A stretch of 12,912 nucleotides of DNA from JASTVH01 sp042862465 (GCA_042862465.1 JASTVH010000021.1:1-12912), one strand, 5' to 3'. Shown: positions 1 through 6,342, numbered from the stretch's first letter. Made by a program: numbers and translations. The notes: generated from the sequence alone by a model not told the origin.

Positions 1-106
1 TAACAAGAACCGAATCGACTGGGTACTCATAATCATTATCAATGGGCGCAACAGATTGCCTGTACGGACTTCTAACCACCTCTATCTTAGTACCGAATAA
101 CTTCAT
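1..106 (-). CDS. Partial hypothetical protein, N-terminal end (cassette 0)
   Basis: This is an open frame of 35 codons that starts at an ATG (104-106) and runs off the left edge. It begins MKLFGTKIEVVRS and continues without a stop. The start lies about 17 bases inside the cassette boundary next to attC1, which is where a cassette gene normally begins. Its orientation matches every other gene in the array. No family can be recognised from so little sequence, and the upstream bases contain only a weak AAGCAG-like ribosome site. Confidence 0.6.
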   Translation of the reverse strand, partial: MKLFGTKIEVVRSPYRQSVAPIDNDYEYPVDSVLV

Positions 107-121
107 AATTTCTGCTTGCCA

Positions 122-214
122 TAACGCCAATGTTAAGCGGCCGCCTTGGAGTGCAACGGAAAGGCGGTCCGGCGGAGGCCCTTCAGGGCCGTAGCGTACT
201 TGAACTACTTGTTA
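122..214 (-). other. attC1 (type III) of cassette 1
   Basis: The site runs from TAACGCC to the TTGTTAC end, with inner arms CGGCCGCCTT and AAGGCGGTCCG that pair apart from one extrahelical base. It carries the extra GGCCC-TTCA-GGGCC hairpin (177-190) typical of this subgroup. It lies directly after the stop of the 221-739 gene. Confidence 0.9.
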
Positions 215-220
215 CACGAC

Positions 221-739
221 TCAACCCACCTGGCGACCGATTGTGACAGGTAACTCTAATAGAACTTCCCAAAATTGTTCCGGAATTTGGCCAACGTTCC
301 CTCTCCAGTATTCATGCGCTCTGAAAGAGTAAAAAAGTGCTGACTGCGCATTGTTCAACAGCGACATATTCCCCACAAAATAGTTAGCATTTGAACTAAC
401 TTCAAAAATTTTACTTTCCGAATTTCCATGCGTGCTTTTAAAGGTTTGAGCCTGCGGCAACGTCTCGCACGCAAATAAGCACTGAAATCTCGACCTTATG
501 TGCGGGAAAAACGAGCGACGTACATACTCAAAGAAAAGCTCAGTTGCTGCACTTTTCTCGTTCGCTTGACTGTGGGGATTAACTAGGTAGTTAAACCCAT
601 GCTCAGAAAGACCTTCAGAAAAAATAGAACTGACGTGTTCCTTCAGCTCAGGCGGCTCCAAACGATTTTCCGTTTTCAGGTCTATGACCAATCCTTCAGA
701 CAGGCGACCGCTTCGGTCCACTGTATAAAAAGTTCGCAT
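221..739 (-). CDS. DUF2441-like protein, 172 aa
   Basis: The gene fills cassette 1: its TGA stop lies a few bases from attC1 and its ATG about 30 bases inside the cassette 5' end. GAGG sits four bases before the ATG as ribosome site. The N-terminus (MRTFYTVDRSGRLSEG, residues 1-16) and the segment EYVRRSFFPHIRSRFQ (71-86) followed by LFACETLPQAQTF resemble DUF2441 proteins, a poorly characterised bacterial family. Some related folds have been compared with ADP-ribosyltransferases. I cannot see a diagnostic catalytic triad, so no activity is assigned. No signal peptide or membrane segment is visible. The family call rests on remembered motif similarity and is moderate. Confidence 0.6.
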   Translation of the reverse strand: MRTFYTVDRSGRLSEGLVIDLKTENRLEPPELKEHVSSIFSEGLSEHGFNYLVNPHSQANEKSAATELFFEYVRRSFFPHIRSRFQCLFACETLPQAQTFKSTHGNSESKIFEVSSNANYFVGNMSLLNNAQSALFYSFRAHEYWRGNVGQIPEQFWEVLLELPVTIGRQVG

Positions 740-765
740 CTTGCCTCGTAATCTAGATGGACGTG

Positions 766-838
766 TAACGCCATGCGCAGCGGCCGGGTTGGCGCGCGCA
801 GCGTGACAATCCGGTCCGACTGACGCTACTGGTTAGAA
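766..838 (-). other. attC2 (type I) of cassette 2
   Basis: TAACGCCATGCGCAG pairs with CTGACGC near the other end. The inner arms are CGGCCGG and CCGGTCCG. The loop contains GCGCGCAGCG. Type I sites here end CTGACGCTACT(T/G)GTTAG, and this one ends TGGTTAG. Confidence 0.9.
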
Positions 839-1141
839 GCCGTTCACCTTTTGGATGGCGGGCCAAATCCAATACTCGCATGCGGACTCCAGAGAACCCC
901 GCACGAGGTTTCGATTCGGCACCGATACAAACCACCAGGCTACCGGCCCACTCAACATTTTGCGGCGAACGGCCCTACAACTTGGGCACGCTGCCGACTT
1001 TCCGAAAAAGTAAAACCTGGCTGCCAGTTTGGACAGCGGAGTTGCTGGCCTTGGCCATTACACGGAGTATAAAACCCCCTTTTGCTTTACCGCCAAGGCC
1101 TATGCACCGAACCACCAGAAAATGACCGAGGCCTTGGCTTA
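839..1141 (-). repeat. ORF-less structured cassette body, copy c2
   Basis: This stretch has no supportable gene; it is a diverged copy of the cassette family found twelve times in the window. It shares GTTCACC after attC, CGGCACCGATACAAACC, the covarying hairpin H3 (963-996) and three copies of the nine-base element: GGCCTTGGC at 1047-1055 and 1130-1138, and its complement GCCAAGGCC at 1092-1100. In H3 the change to CGCT gives a G-U pair in minus-strand RNA. The short hairpin H2 is poorly preserved here. Confidence 0.85.
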
Positions 1142-1214
1142 TAACGCCAGGGCTAAGCCGCCGGTTTGTTGCGCGCAGCGTGACAAACCGGTCGGCTTGA
1201 GCCCCTTGTTAGTG
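1142..1214 (-). other. attC3 (type IV) of cassette 3
   Basis: The site shows GGGCTAAGCCGCCGGTTTG against CAAACCGGTCGGCTTGAGCCCC, long complementary arms with one extrahelical base, and ends TTGTTAG. It follows the last gene of the brnT operon. Confidence 0.9.
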
Positions 1215-1216
1215 GA

Positions 1217-1348
1217 CTATTGTTTCTGAGGGCTGGGTTTCACTTTTTCCTCGCTCTGCTGTCTATGTAACGCAGCAACGTTGGAGCGCCCCTTTAGCTT
1301 GCGAATTTCTTCCAAGGATGCCCTGGTTTTACCGGCAACTTTCTTCAT
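1217..1348 (-). CDS. Small BrnA-N-terminus-like protein, 43 aa
   Basis: This is a small third gene of the toxin-antitoxin cassette. ATG at 1346-1348 overlaps the TGA of the preceding gene by four bases (ATGA), and AAGGAGAGAG two bases upstream is a strong ribosome site. The TAG stop lies just before attC3. The protein contains TRASLEEIRKLKGRSN (residues 8-23), which aligns with TRLTMQQIRKLKSLSD of the upstream 61-aa antitoxin, so the two look like tandem versions of the same N-terminal segment. The C-terminus is short, charged and proline-containing, with no ribbon-helix-helix domain. It could be an antitoxin accessory, a second antitoxin, or a remnant. Confidence 0.7.
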   Translation of the reverse strand: MKKVAGKTRASLEEIRKLKGRSNVAALHRQQSEEKVKPSPQKQ

Positions 1349-1530
1349 TTCTCTCTCCTTGCTAGTTCAAATTGAGCCAACTCTTCATCCGTGAGTTGGT
1401 AAAGGTCAGGGTCTTCAGAAATCTGTTTGTCGATTTCTTCTTCCGTTGTCTCTTTGAATTTTTTTGCATCAGAGAGGCTTTTTAATTTTCTGATTTGCTG
1501 CATTGTCAGACGCGTTGTTTGCTCAGCCAT
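1345..1530 (-). CDS. Short BrnA-like antitoxin, 61 aa
   Basis: Its ATG overlaps the end of brnT by eight bases and its stop overlaps the next start by four, so it is the middle gene of a coupled three-gene operon. TRLTMQQIRKLKSLSD followed by TTEEEIDKQISEDPDLYQLTDEELAQ matches the style of the BrnA N-terminal, toxin-neutralising half (the E-I-D and LTDEE segments). Typical BrnA is about 80-100 residues with a C-terminal ribbon-helix-helix DNA-binding domain. That domain is absent here, so the protein may neutralise the toxin without repressing the operon. Assignment as antitoxin rests on motif and on position beside BrnT. Confidence 0.7.
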   Translation of the reverse strand: MAEQTTRLTMQQIRKLKSLSDAKKFKETTEEEIDKQISEDPDLYQLTDEELAQFELARREK

Positions 1531-1834
1531 TTTTCAAACCCTCTGAAAAAGTCCTAGATTCATATTGCTCAATATCTTTCTTTTTAGCTCGGCGGACAGA
1601 AATGATTCTGTTAACGTGTTTGCCTTCGCTATACACGCGAATCGTATAAACCACAAATAGAATTCCAAGCGGCCCACGACCAATGGTTTGGTAACGCTTT
1701 TCCCCATAATCTCTTCGGGTGTCTTCTCTTACCTGACGCAAAGGATCATCCCAGATCAACGCGGCATCGATGAAATCAATGCCTCGTTCAAATATGGTTT
1801 TTTGCCTTTTGGCTTCATCCCACTCAAATTCCAT
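1523..1834 (-). CDS. brnT: BrnT-family ribonuclease toxin, 103 aa
   Basis: BrnT proteins are RelE-like ribonuclease toxins that stop translation and are held in check by BrnA. The family pattern is clear: FEWDEAKR at residues 3-10, a RGIDF segment (17-21), GEKRYQTIGR (44-53), VVYTIRV (61-67) and the C-terminal RIISVRRAKKKD (76-87). The length is usual for the family. AAGGAG lies six bases before the ATG (1832-1834). It comes first in the operon, as is usual for brnTA. It may stabilise the cassette array against loss, a role proposed for toxin-antitoxin cassettes in large integrons. Confidence 0.88.
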   Translation of the reverse strand: MEFEWDEAKRQKTIFERGIDFIDAALIWDDPLRQVREDTRRDYGEKRYQTIGRGPLGILFVVYTIRVYSEGKHVNRIISVRRAKKKDIEQYESRTFSEGLKNG

Positions 1835-1856
1835 TTTATCTCCTTGTATTATTGAT

Positions 1857-1870
1857 GGACTTCTCTGTCC
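1857..1870. promoter_or_regulatory. Short inverted repeat in the brnT leader
   Basis: GGAC-TTCTCT-GTCC lies in the 46-base leader between the cassette boundary and the brnT start, where an operator for an autoregulated toxin-antitoxin operon would be expected. Four paired bases per arm is little, and the antitoxin lacks a visible DNA-binding domain, so this is tentative. Confidence 0.2.
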
Positions 1871-1880
1871 TAATTGCCAC

Positions 1881-1945
1881 TAACGCGGAGCTAAGCCGCC
1901 GGTTGGAGCGCCAGCGCAAACCGGTCGGCTTGAGCGAATTGTTAG
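1881..1945 (-). other. attC4 (type IV-like) of cassette 4
   Basis: GAGCTAAGCCGCCGGTT pairs with AACCGGTCGGCTTGAGC around a GGAGCGCCAGCGC loop. The site ends TTGTTAG. It is the only type IV-like site attached to an ORF-less cassette. Confidence 0.88.
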
Positions 1946-2249
1946 AAGCTGTTCACCCCCATGCATTGCGGACCTATCCACAGCTTGCATGCGTACTCCA
2001 GTGAAACCTGCACTTGGTGGCGGCCCGGCACCGTTACTTTTTGCCATATGACCCGGCCATTTCATTTTGCGGCACCGGCCTATTAACTGAGGCACGTGCA
2101 TTGAACAACCTACACCAAAGCAAAACCGAGCTTCCAAAACGGATGCTCAATTTCATTCTTGTCCTTGGCCATTACTCGGAGCCGGAAAACTCCCGCTTTG
2201 CATTGACGCCAAGGCCTTTTCACTTTTGGTGCTCAAGTGCCTTGGCTTA
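1946..2249 (-). repeat. ORF-less structured cassette body, copy c4 (most diverged)
   Basis: No gene is supportable here. This is the most diverged family member but keeps the order of elements: GTTCACCC, TTGCATGCG, CGGCACCG, the H3 hairpin and the nine-base element (2161-2169, 2209-2217, 2238-2246, first and last with end mismatches). H3 at 2072-2099 is rebuilt from different bases: GCAC/GTGC and GCCT/AGGC around an eight-base loop. This is the best covariation evidence in the window. H2 survives only as AAGC/GCTT. Confidence 0.78.
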
Positions 2250-2323
2250 TAACGCCTGGGCTCAGCGGCCGATTTGGAGGCGCACCGTGCCGGAAAAGCG
2301 GTCCGCTGCAGCCCCTGGTTAGG
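2250..2323 (-). other. attC5 (type IV) of cassette 5
   Basis: GGGCTCAGCGGCCGATTT faces AAAGCGGTCCGCTGCAGCCCC, ending TGGTTAG. It is nearly identical to attC24 (12787-12860). It closes the 2.2-kb two-gene cassette. Confidence 0.9.
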
Positions 2324-2347
2324 CTATGCCGGCAACTAAGCAACGCT

Positions 2348-3331
2348 CTATTCATCCCATGTACTGACGCCCATATCATTCGCGAGCGGCTCTAGCGTTT
2401 CTTTTGGCAAAGGCCAGTCACTTAATAAACGCTTTCTTTTCTTTTTTAAGAGCCAGTATACGAAAAGAACCACACTTTGTTGATAAATGTTGCCATCCAT
2501 ATAGCGCTCTTTTAATGTTTCAGTAATGTGCGGGTTCTTTTCAATCACACCTTGAATGCTATCAATTAAATTCTGATCCAAAAACTGTTCAAATGCATCC
2601 CATATGACAATGGAGGATTTCTGATTGTGCGGACTATTTCCCGTAATACTGTGATATATTGCATCTAACCTTTCGGGAATAGAATGCTCTTCAAGCGGAC
2701 CATAATTCAACTGCTTCGTAACATCGACAAAGAAGTCGTCAGTCGTCTCAATGAGAGCCATGCTTTTAGCCACTGTTCTATGGACGGCTGGCTGAATGGT
2801 TCTTTTAGATTTATAGATAGCATCATGGGTCAGCTCTGCGTGGGCATGCTGTAAGAGAGTCCTAATTTGCACTTCGCAAGGAGTAGAGCAAGGAATCGTG
2901 ACCCCATCAAATTCAATATCTGACTTTGGGCGAAGTATATAGTGCACAGACTGATAGGTGAATAATAATGGGTCATTTTTACGATCTTCGTCAAAATGTT
3001 TACACCTATCAAACTCCCATACTCCGGCACTCTCAATTATTTTGCATATCCTATCTATATCTTTTAAAAGCAATACGACGAAGCGCGCGCCCACCTTATC
3101 TTCAATTTGATTGTAAGGGTCCGAGTAACTCTTACCAGGACGATAAAAAGCCTTATCAATTAGAGATCCATCGTCTTTAAGCCTGAAACTAGGCGGAATC
3201 TTAAAGAATTCATTTTGTTTTATTCCGTCATCTTCAATTTGTTGAAGTATATTATCAACAACATACTTCCCCCAAGCCCTGTAAACCGGCTTTTCTGAAT
3301 CCCATATTGTCCTAAAGTCAGATTCATTCAT
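2348..3331 (-). CDS. RelA/SpoT-domain nucleotidyltransferase, 327 aa
   Basis: The N-terminal half is a (p)ppGpp-synthetase-type domain. RLKDDGSLIDK (residues 50-60) fits the R-x-K-x3-S-x3-K nucleotide-binding motif, and IEDKVGARF (76-84) supplies the metal-binding aspartate (D78). TYQSVHYIL (125-133) is the Y-x-S-x-H substrate loop, EVQIRT (153-158) holds the second acidic residue, and HAELTHDAIYK (164-174) ends the domain. All catalytic positions I can check are present. Residues 175-327 are predicted helical with no recognised domain; there is no HD hydrolase or TGS/ACT domain. Its ATG overlaps the stop of the NA37 gene (ATGA). It might make alarmones or, like toxSAS proteins, transfer pyrophosphate to another target. 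Confidence 0.85.
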   Translation of the reverse strand: MNESDFRTIWDSEKPVYRAWGKYVVDNILQQIEDDGIKQNEFFKIPPSFRLKDDGSLIDKAFYRPGKSYSDPYNQIEDKVGARFVVLLLKDIDRICKIIESAGVWEFDRCKHFDEDRKNDPLLFTYQSVHYILRPKSDIEFDGVTIPCSTPCEVQIRTLLQHAHAELTHDAIYKSKRTIQPAVHRTVAKSMALIETTDDFFVDVTKQLNYGPLEEHSIPERLDAIYHSITGNSPHNQKSSIVIWDAFEQFLDQNLIDSIQGVIEKNPHITETLKERYMDGNIYQQSVVLFVYWLLKKKRKRLLSDWPLPKETLEPLANDMGVSTWDE

Positions 3332-4422
3332 TCCTGCTGGGTTATCCTGTCTTTGACAATGACTTTGGTCCAGGTTTGAGGAGTTCCTGATTCGTCTGGA
3401 TCACCATCAATTGATTCAATTTCAACATAATTTTTAAACACATCTGACGGCGCAGTGATCTTGACATTTTTGCTGAAATTCACTTTTCTAAATTTAAGCT
3501 TCGATTCTATGTGGGCATTATCTTTAGTGAATGAGGTGCTTGGAAGACCAACCTCTTCCATATACGCATTAAATGAATCTTGGGTGTCAACATCAAAATA
3601 GTTCGATGCAAATTCAGAAGGTGTTATTGTCGAAGACGTATCTACTTTTAGGTAGGTTGTTAGCGCATTATAAAGATCGCTTTTCTTTTCAGAGGAAACT
3701 TCTAGGTGATCAATGAAAGAGCTTGCAGCCTCATAGAACTTCTTAGTAGTTCTGGCGCTAGTTTCTGGATAACCACAACCTAAGAAGTCAGAATAAAAAT
3801 ATTGGGCCGCCGCCTTTCCATCCGTTTGGCTTATTTGGTAATCCGATATCATGACAGCCCATTTATCATTTAGATCTTGACTACCACTATCGGCTCCATC
3901 TTTTTCAAAAAATGCAGCGGTCTTATATAATCTTGTCCCAGGCGTCAGCAAAAGCTCCTGAACAAACTTTAGCGAAATCTCCTGAGTATTTGGATCTTTT
4001 TGCTTTTCATATCCGCTGTGAATTTCTGCTTTAATGACACCTAGAAATTTTTTTTGCAGATGCCCCTGTTTACCGGTAAAAACGACCAAAATCCCACCTG
4101 GGATGGATTTTCGTTGCTGCGCATCGGTTAACTTTTTGGCGATATCATAAGATGAAACCGCAAAGCTCGCGTCATCTTCAGATATAATATTTTCTACGAT
4201 TTGTGGAAGATCTCCTGCTCCTTGATCCATGATTTGCATTTGGACAGCCTTAGAACCTTCACCAAGTGCATCTCGGATTCTCGATTTAAATTCCTCCATG
4301 GCACTGCTATCAAATCTTGTGTATTCATGGCTTTGCAGAGGCTCGATTTTGTTTCCATCGGGATCTCTCTGGTAAACCTGATGGATTATTATCCTGTCAA
4401 TGGACATATTTACTAATTGCAT
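3328..4422 (-). CDS. NA37 (YejK/NdpA-like) nucleoid-associated protein, 364 aa
   Basis: Overall it matches the 37-kDa nucleoid-associated family (E. coli YejK). The N-terminus MQLVNMSIDRIIIHQV resembles the LDINQIALHQ start of YejK. SDFLGCGYPETSARTTKKFYEAASSFI corresponds to the conserved FLG segment in mid protein. The C-terminus has a KLKFRKVNFSKNVKI strand followed by a KVIVKD ending. I prefer ATG at 4422 because AGAGG lies six bases upstream; an in-frame GTG at 4428 would place that ribosome site too close. It is first in the cassette and is coupled to the RelA/SpoT-domain gene by a four-base overlap, which suggests one functional unit. Confidence 0.75.
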   Translation of the reverse strand: MQLVNMSIDRIIIHQVYQRDPDGNKIEPLQSHEYTRFDSSAMEEFKSRIRDALGEGSKAVQMQIMDQGAGDLPQIVENIISEDDASFAVSSYDIAKKLTDAQQRKSIPGGILVVFTGKQGHLQKKFLGVIKAEIHSGYEKQKDPNTQEISLKFVQELLLTPGTRLYKTAAFFEKDGADSGSQDLNDKWAVMISDYQISQTDGKAAAQYFYSDFLGCGYPETSARTTKKFYEAASSFIDHLEVSSEKKSDLYNALTTYLKVDTSSTITPSEFASNYFDVDTQDSFNAYMEEVGLPSTSFTKDNAHIESKLKFRKVNFSKNVKITAPSDVFKNYVEIESIDGDPDESGTPQTWTKVIVKDRITQQE

Positions 4423-4465
4423 TGCCACCTCTGATTGTCATAAACAAAGATTTTTATTTTCAGCC

Positions 4466-4567
4466 TAACGCTGATGTTCAGCGGCCGGTTTGGAGGCGCA
4501 ACCGCGCCGGAAAACCGGTCCGGTGGAGGCCCGCCAGGGCCGGAACGAACTGCAACTACTGGTTAAG
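4466..4567 (-). other. attC6 (type III) of cassette 6
   Basis: A long site of about 100 bases. GTTCAG pairs with CTGCAAC and CGGCCGGTTT with AAACCGGTCCG, with the extra hairpin GGCCC-GCCA-GGGCC (4528-4541). The TAG stop of the HEPN-like gene is inside it (4556-4558). Confidence 0.9.
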
Positions 4568-5110
4568 CCTGTTTATGAAGTCCCGGGTGTGGTTTGCCAG
4601 TAGCCGCAGCCCTTCAGGGCGGATCTCGATTCGATCCATCTTAAGATGGTAACAATCGGACCGCTTTTGAATGATCCGCTCCACCTTTTCTGGTTTCCGC
4701 ATGAGCGAGGGCCGTCCGGCTGCGTGCAAAATTGTATTTCGAATTTGAGCTGCCTCCATCAGGAATTGCCAAGGCTCAAATTGTACGATTTCATCCCCCA
4801 AGGCTTCTTTGACTATGGGCTTGTACTTCTCCAGGCCGCCTACTCTTGAGTCAGGTGCTACGTCCTTCCCTCTTGATAAAAGAATCAGCATTTCTTCAAT
4901 GTGACCAAACATCATCAGAAAGACAGCAGTCCGCAAACTTTTTGGAAATTGATTCGAATACACTTCCGACCAAAACGTCCTCAGATTCTGATCTTCTAAA
5001 TCATCAATCTCCTGTTGCGCTTCTCCAAAGAGAGCTTTGACGTGATTATGAAATTTAACCAGCCAATCTAAATTATTTGCAGACGCGAACATGAAAGCAT
5101 CTTTATTCAT
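4556..5110 (-). CDS. HEPN-like domain protein, 184 aa
   Basis: The protein is helical and carries RNTILH (residues 124-129), the R-N-x3-H signature of HEPN domains. HEPN proteins are often metal-independent RNases in toxin-antitoxin and phage-defence systems, but some are not catalytic. The segment SLRTAVFLMMFGHIEEMLILL (59-78 region) could form the long first helix of the bundle. ATG at 5108-5110 is only eight bases inside the cassette boundary and has no ribosome site of its own. The frame is open upstream through attC7 into an ORF-less cassette, but that extension is not credible as protein. The stop is in attC6. No partner nucleotidyltransferase or antitoxin shares the cassette. Confidence 0.6.
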   Translation of the reverse strand: MNKDAFMFASANNLDWLVKFHNHVKALFGEAQQEIDDLEDQNLRTFWSEVYSNQFPKSLRTAVFLMMFGHIEEMLILLSRGKDVAPDSRVGGLEKYKPIVKEALGDEIVQFEPWQFLMEAAQIRNTILHAAGRPSLMRKPEKVERIIQKRSDCYHLKMDRIEIRPEGLRLLANHTRDFINRLNQ

Positions 5111-5115
5111 AGGCT

Positions 5116-5184
5116 TAACGCTTGCATAACGGGCCGGTTTGGAGCGGCAGCGGAAAACCGGTCCCGTTGATGCGTTGGTTAGAA
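5116..5184 (-). other. attC7 (type II) of cassette 7
   Basis: GCATAACGGGCCGGTTT pairs with AAACCGGTCCCGTTGATGC around GGAGCGGCAGCGG, ending TGGTTAG. Type II sites lack the extra hairpin and occur only on ORF-less cassettes here. Confidence 0.9.
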
Positions 5185-5490
5185 GCCGGTTCACCCGATA
5201 GTTTCCGGTCCGCCCCACAGCTCGCATGCGAACTCCAAAGAAGCCCCGCACGCGCTCTCGGTCCGGCACCGATACAAACCACTAAACTACCCAGCCATTT
5301 CTGAATTTGCGACGAACAGCCCCACAACTTTTGGCACGATGCCGATAACCCGAAAGAAGCCCAAATGAGCTTCCAGATTGGGCGACGAGGTTGCGGGCGT
5401 TGGCCAGGGACCGAGCCAGAAACTCCGCCCAACTTTCCGCCAAGGCCATTGGCAGCCAACCACCCTAAAAATGAACGGGGCCTTGGCTTT
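5185..5490 (-). repeat. ORF-less structured cassette body, copy c7
   Basis: No supportable gene. H3 lies at 5310-5344, with one mismatch, two G-U pairs in minus-strand RNA and one base pair fewer near the loop. H2 is at 5356-5373; its AGCCC/GAGCT arms contain a C-A mismatch on plus but a G-U pair on minus. The nine-base element is at 5396-5404 (GGCGTTGGC, one mismatch), 5439-5447 and 5479-5487. The end is GGCTTTTAACGCC, one base different from the usual TTATAACGC. Confidence 0.85.
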
Positions 5491-5563
5491 TAACGCCATG
5501 CGCAGCGGCCGGGTTGGCGCGCGCAGCGTGACAATCCGGTCCGACTGACGCTACTTGTTAGAA
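5491..5563 (-). other. attC8 (type I) of cassette 8
   Basis: It is the same as attC2 except that the end reads CTTGTTAG rather than CTGGTTAG. ATGCGCAG pairs with CTGACGC, inner arms CGGCCGG and CCGGTCCG. Confidence 0.9.
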
Positions 5564-5874
5564 GCAGTTCACCCCTTTGCATGGCGGCCCTGCTACCAAT
5601 TTGCATGCGAACTCCGGAGAAGCCCCGCACACGCTCACGGTCCGGCACCGATACAAACCACCACGCAACCGGCCCGCTCAGAATTTTGCGGCGAACGGCC
5701 CTACAACTTGGGCACGTTGCCGAAGACCCGAAAGAAGCCAAACCTGGCTTCCAATATGGCGGTCGAATTTTCGGGCCTTGGCCATAACTCAGAGCCTGAA
5801 AACTCCCGCTTTGCTTTGACGCCAAGGCCTTCTCATCTCAATTTCATCATCTGATGATCAGGAGCCTTTGCTTA
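5564..5874 (-). repeat. ORF-less structured cassette body, copy c8 (reference copy, subfamily I)
   Basis: No supportable gene. Read on the sense strand it has, in order: a degenerate nine-base element at the cassette start (5863-5871), H1 (5821-5829 with 5774-5782, perfect nine-pair stem), H2 at 5734-5751 (GAAGCCA/TGGCTTC with a four-base loop), H3 at 5689-5722 (4+4+4 pairs with two bulges and an eight-base loop), and the CCGGCACCGATACAAACC box near 5642-5659. It then shows a CTCCGGAG palindrome, GCATGGCGGCCC and GTTCACCCC before attC. The length is 384 bp including attC, as in copies c15, c17 and c18. Confidence 0.88.
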
Positions 5875-5947
5875 TAACGCCATGCGCAGCGGCCGGTTTG
5901 TGGAGCGGCAGCGGAACAAACCGGTCCGACTGACGCTACTTGTTATG
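5875..5947 (-). other. attC9 (type I) of cassette 9
   Basis: A type I site: ATGCGCAGCGGCCGGTTTGT pairs with ACAAACCGGTCCGACTGACGC. It is the only type I site on a gene cassette. It supplies the TAA stop (5943-5945) of the MreB-like gene. Confidence 0.9.
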
Positions 5948-6323
5948 CATTTTCCAATTTTTCAGCGGCTTGCTGAGGAGATAATTCCTCCCCTTCCCAA
6001 AGCTCAACTTTGTATGCACCAGCCCCAAAAGCCACTTCACGCAGGACTTTAACTTCAACTTCGGACAACCCACCTTCCGTCATTTCAATAGGGTGCATTA
6101 ATACCTTTGGCCTTCTTTTGATCAGTTTTTTAGGAAGCAGCTTTTGTATACCTTGCTGCAATTCGTGCTCGGCCCTAACAAATTCTCCAATCAGAAGTCG
6201 AGAGGTACTAAAAGGCTCTGGTGAAGAAACGATTTCGACCGCAGGCTCGCCAGACACTTTCATGATCTCAAAACGATTTCGAGAGACCTTTACGTACAGC
6301 TTTTCTTCAAACAACTTTATCAA
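5943..6323 (-). CDS. MreB N-terminal-like small protein, 126 aa
   Basis: The protein resembles part of the actin-like protein MreB. RRPKVLMHPIEM (70-81) and SEVEVKVLREVAFGAGAYKVELWEG (87-111) parallel the MreB segment in which PRVLVCVPVG is followed by VERRAIRESAEGAGAREV. MreB is about 340 residues and polymerises with ATP; here only a third of the fold remains and the N-terminal phosphate loop (DLGT) is missing, so filament formation is unlikely. The start is a TTG (6321-6323) with GAGAGAG a few bases upstream; an ATG ten bases further upstream meets a stop at once. Similar small MreB-like proteins are annotated in other genomes, from memory. Confidence 0.62.
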   Translation of the reverse strand: MIKLFEEKLYVKVSRNRFEIMKVSGEPAVEIVSSPEPFSTSRLLIGEFVRAEHELQQGIQKLLPKKLIKRRPKVLMHPIEMTEGGLSEVEVKVLREVAFGAGAYKVELWEGEELSPQQAAEKLENA

Positions 6324-6342
6324 GACTCTCTCATCCTATGCA

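Noticed and set aside
4556..5269. 237-residue version of the HEPN-like protein
   Set aside because: Its first 53 residues are translation of attC7 and of the adjacent ORF-less cassette, so ATG 5110 is the sensible start.
5555..5854. Plus-strand open frames of 68-116 codons inside the ORF-less cassettes (for example 5555-5854, 5577-5819, 6428-6775, 6803-7153)
   Set aside because: They run against the cassette direction. Several frames are open at once in the same copy, which reflects stop-poor GC-rich sequence. One-base indels between subfamilies (for example around the TTTTGG/TTGGG difference before H2) change the frame, and the frames often run on into attC.
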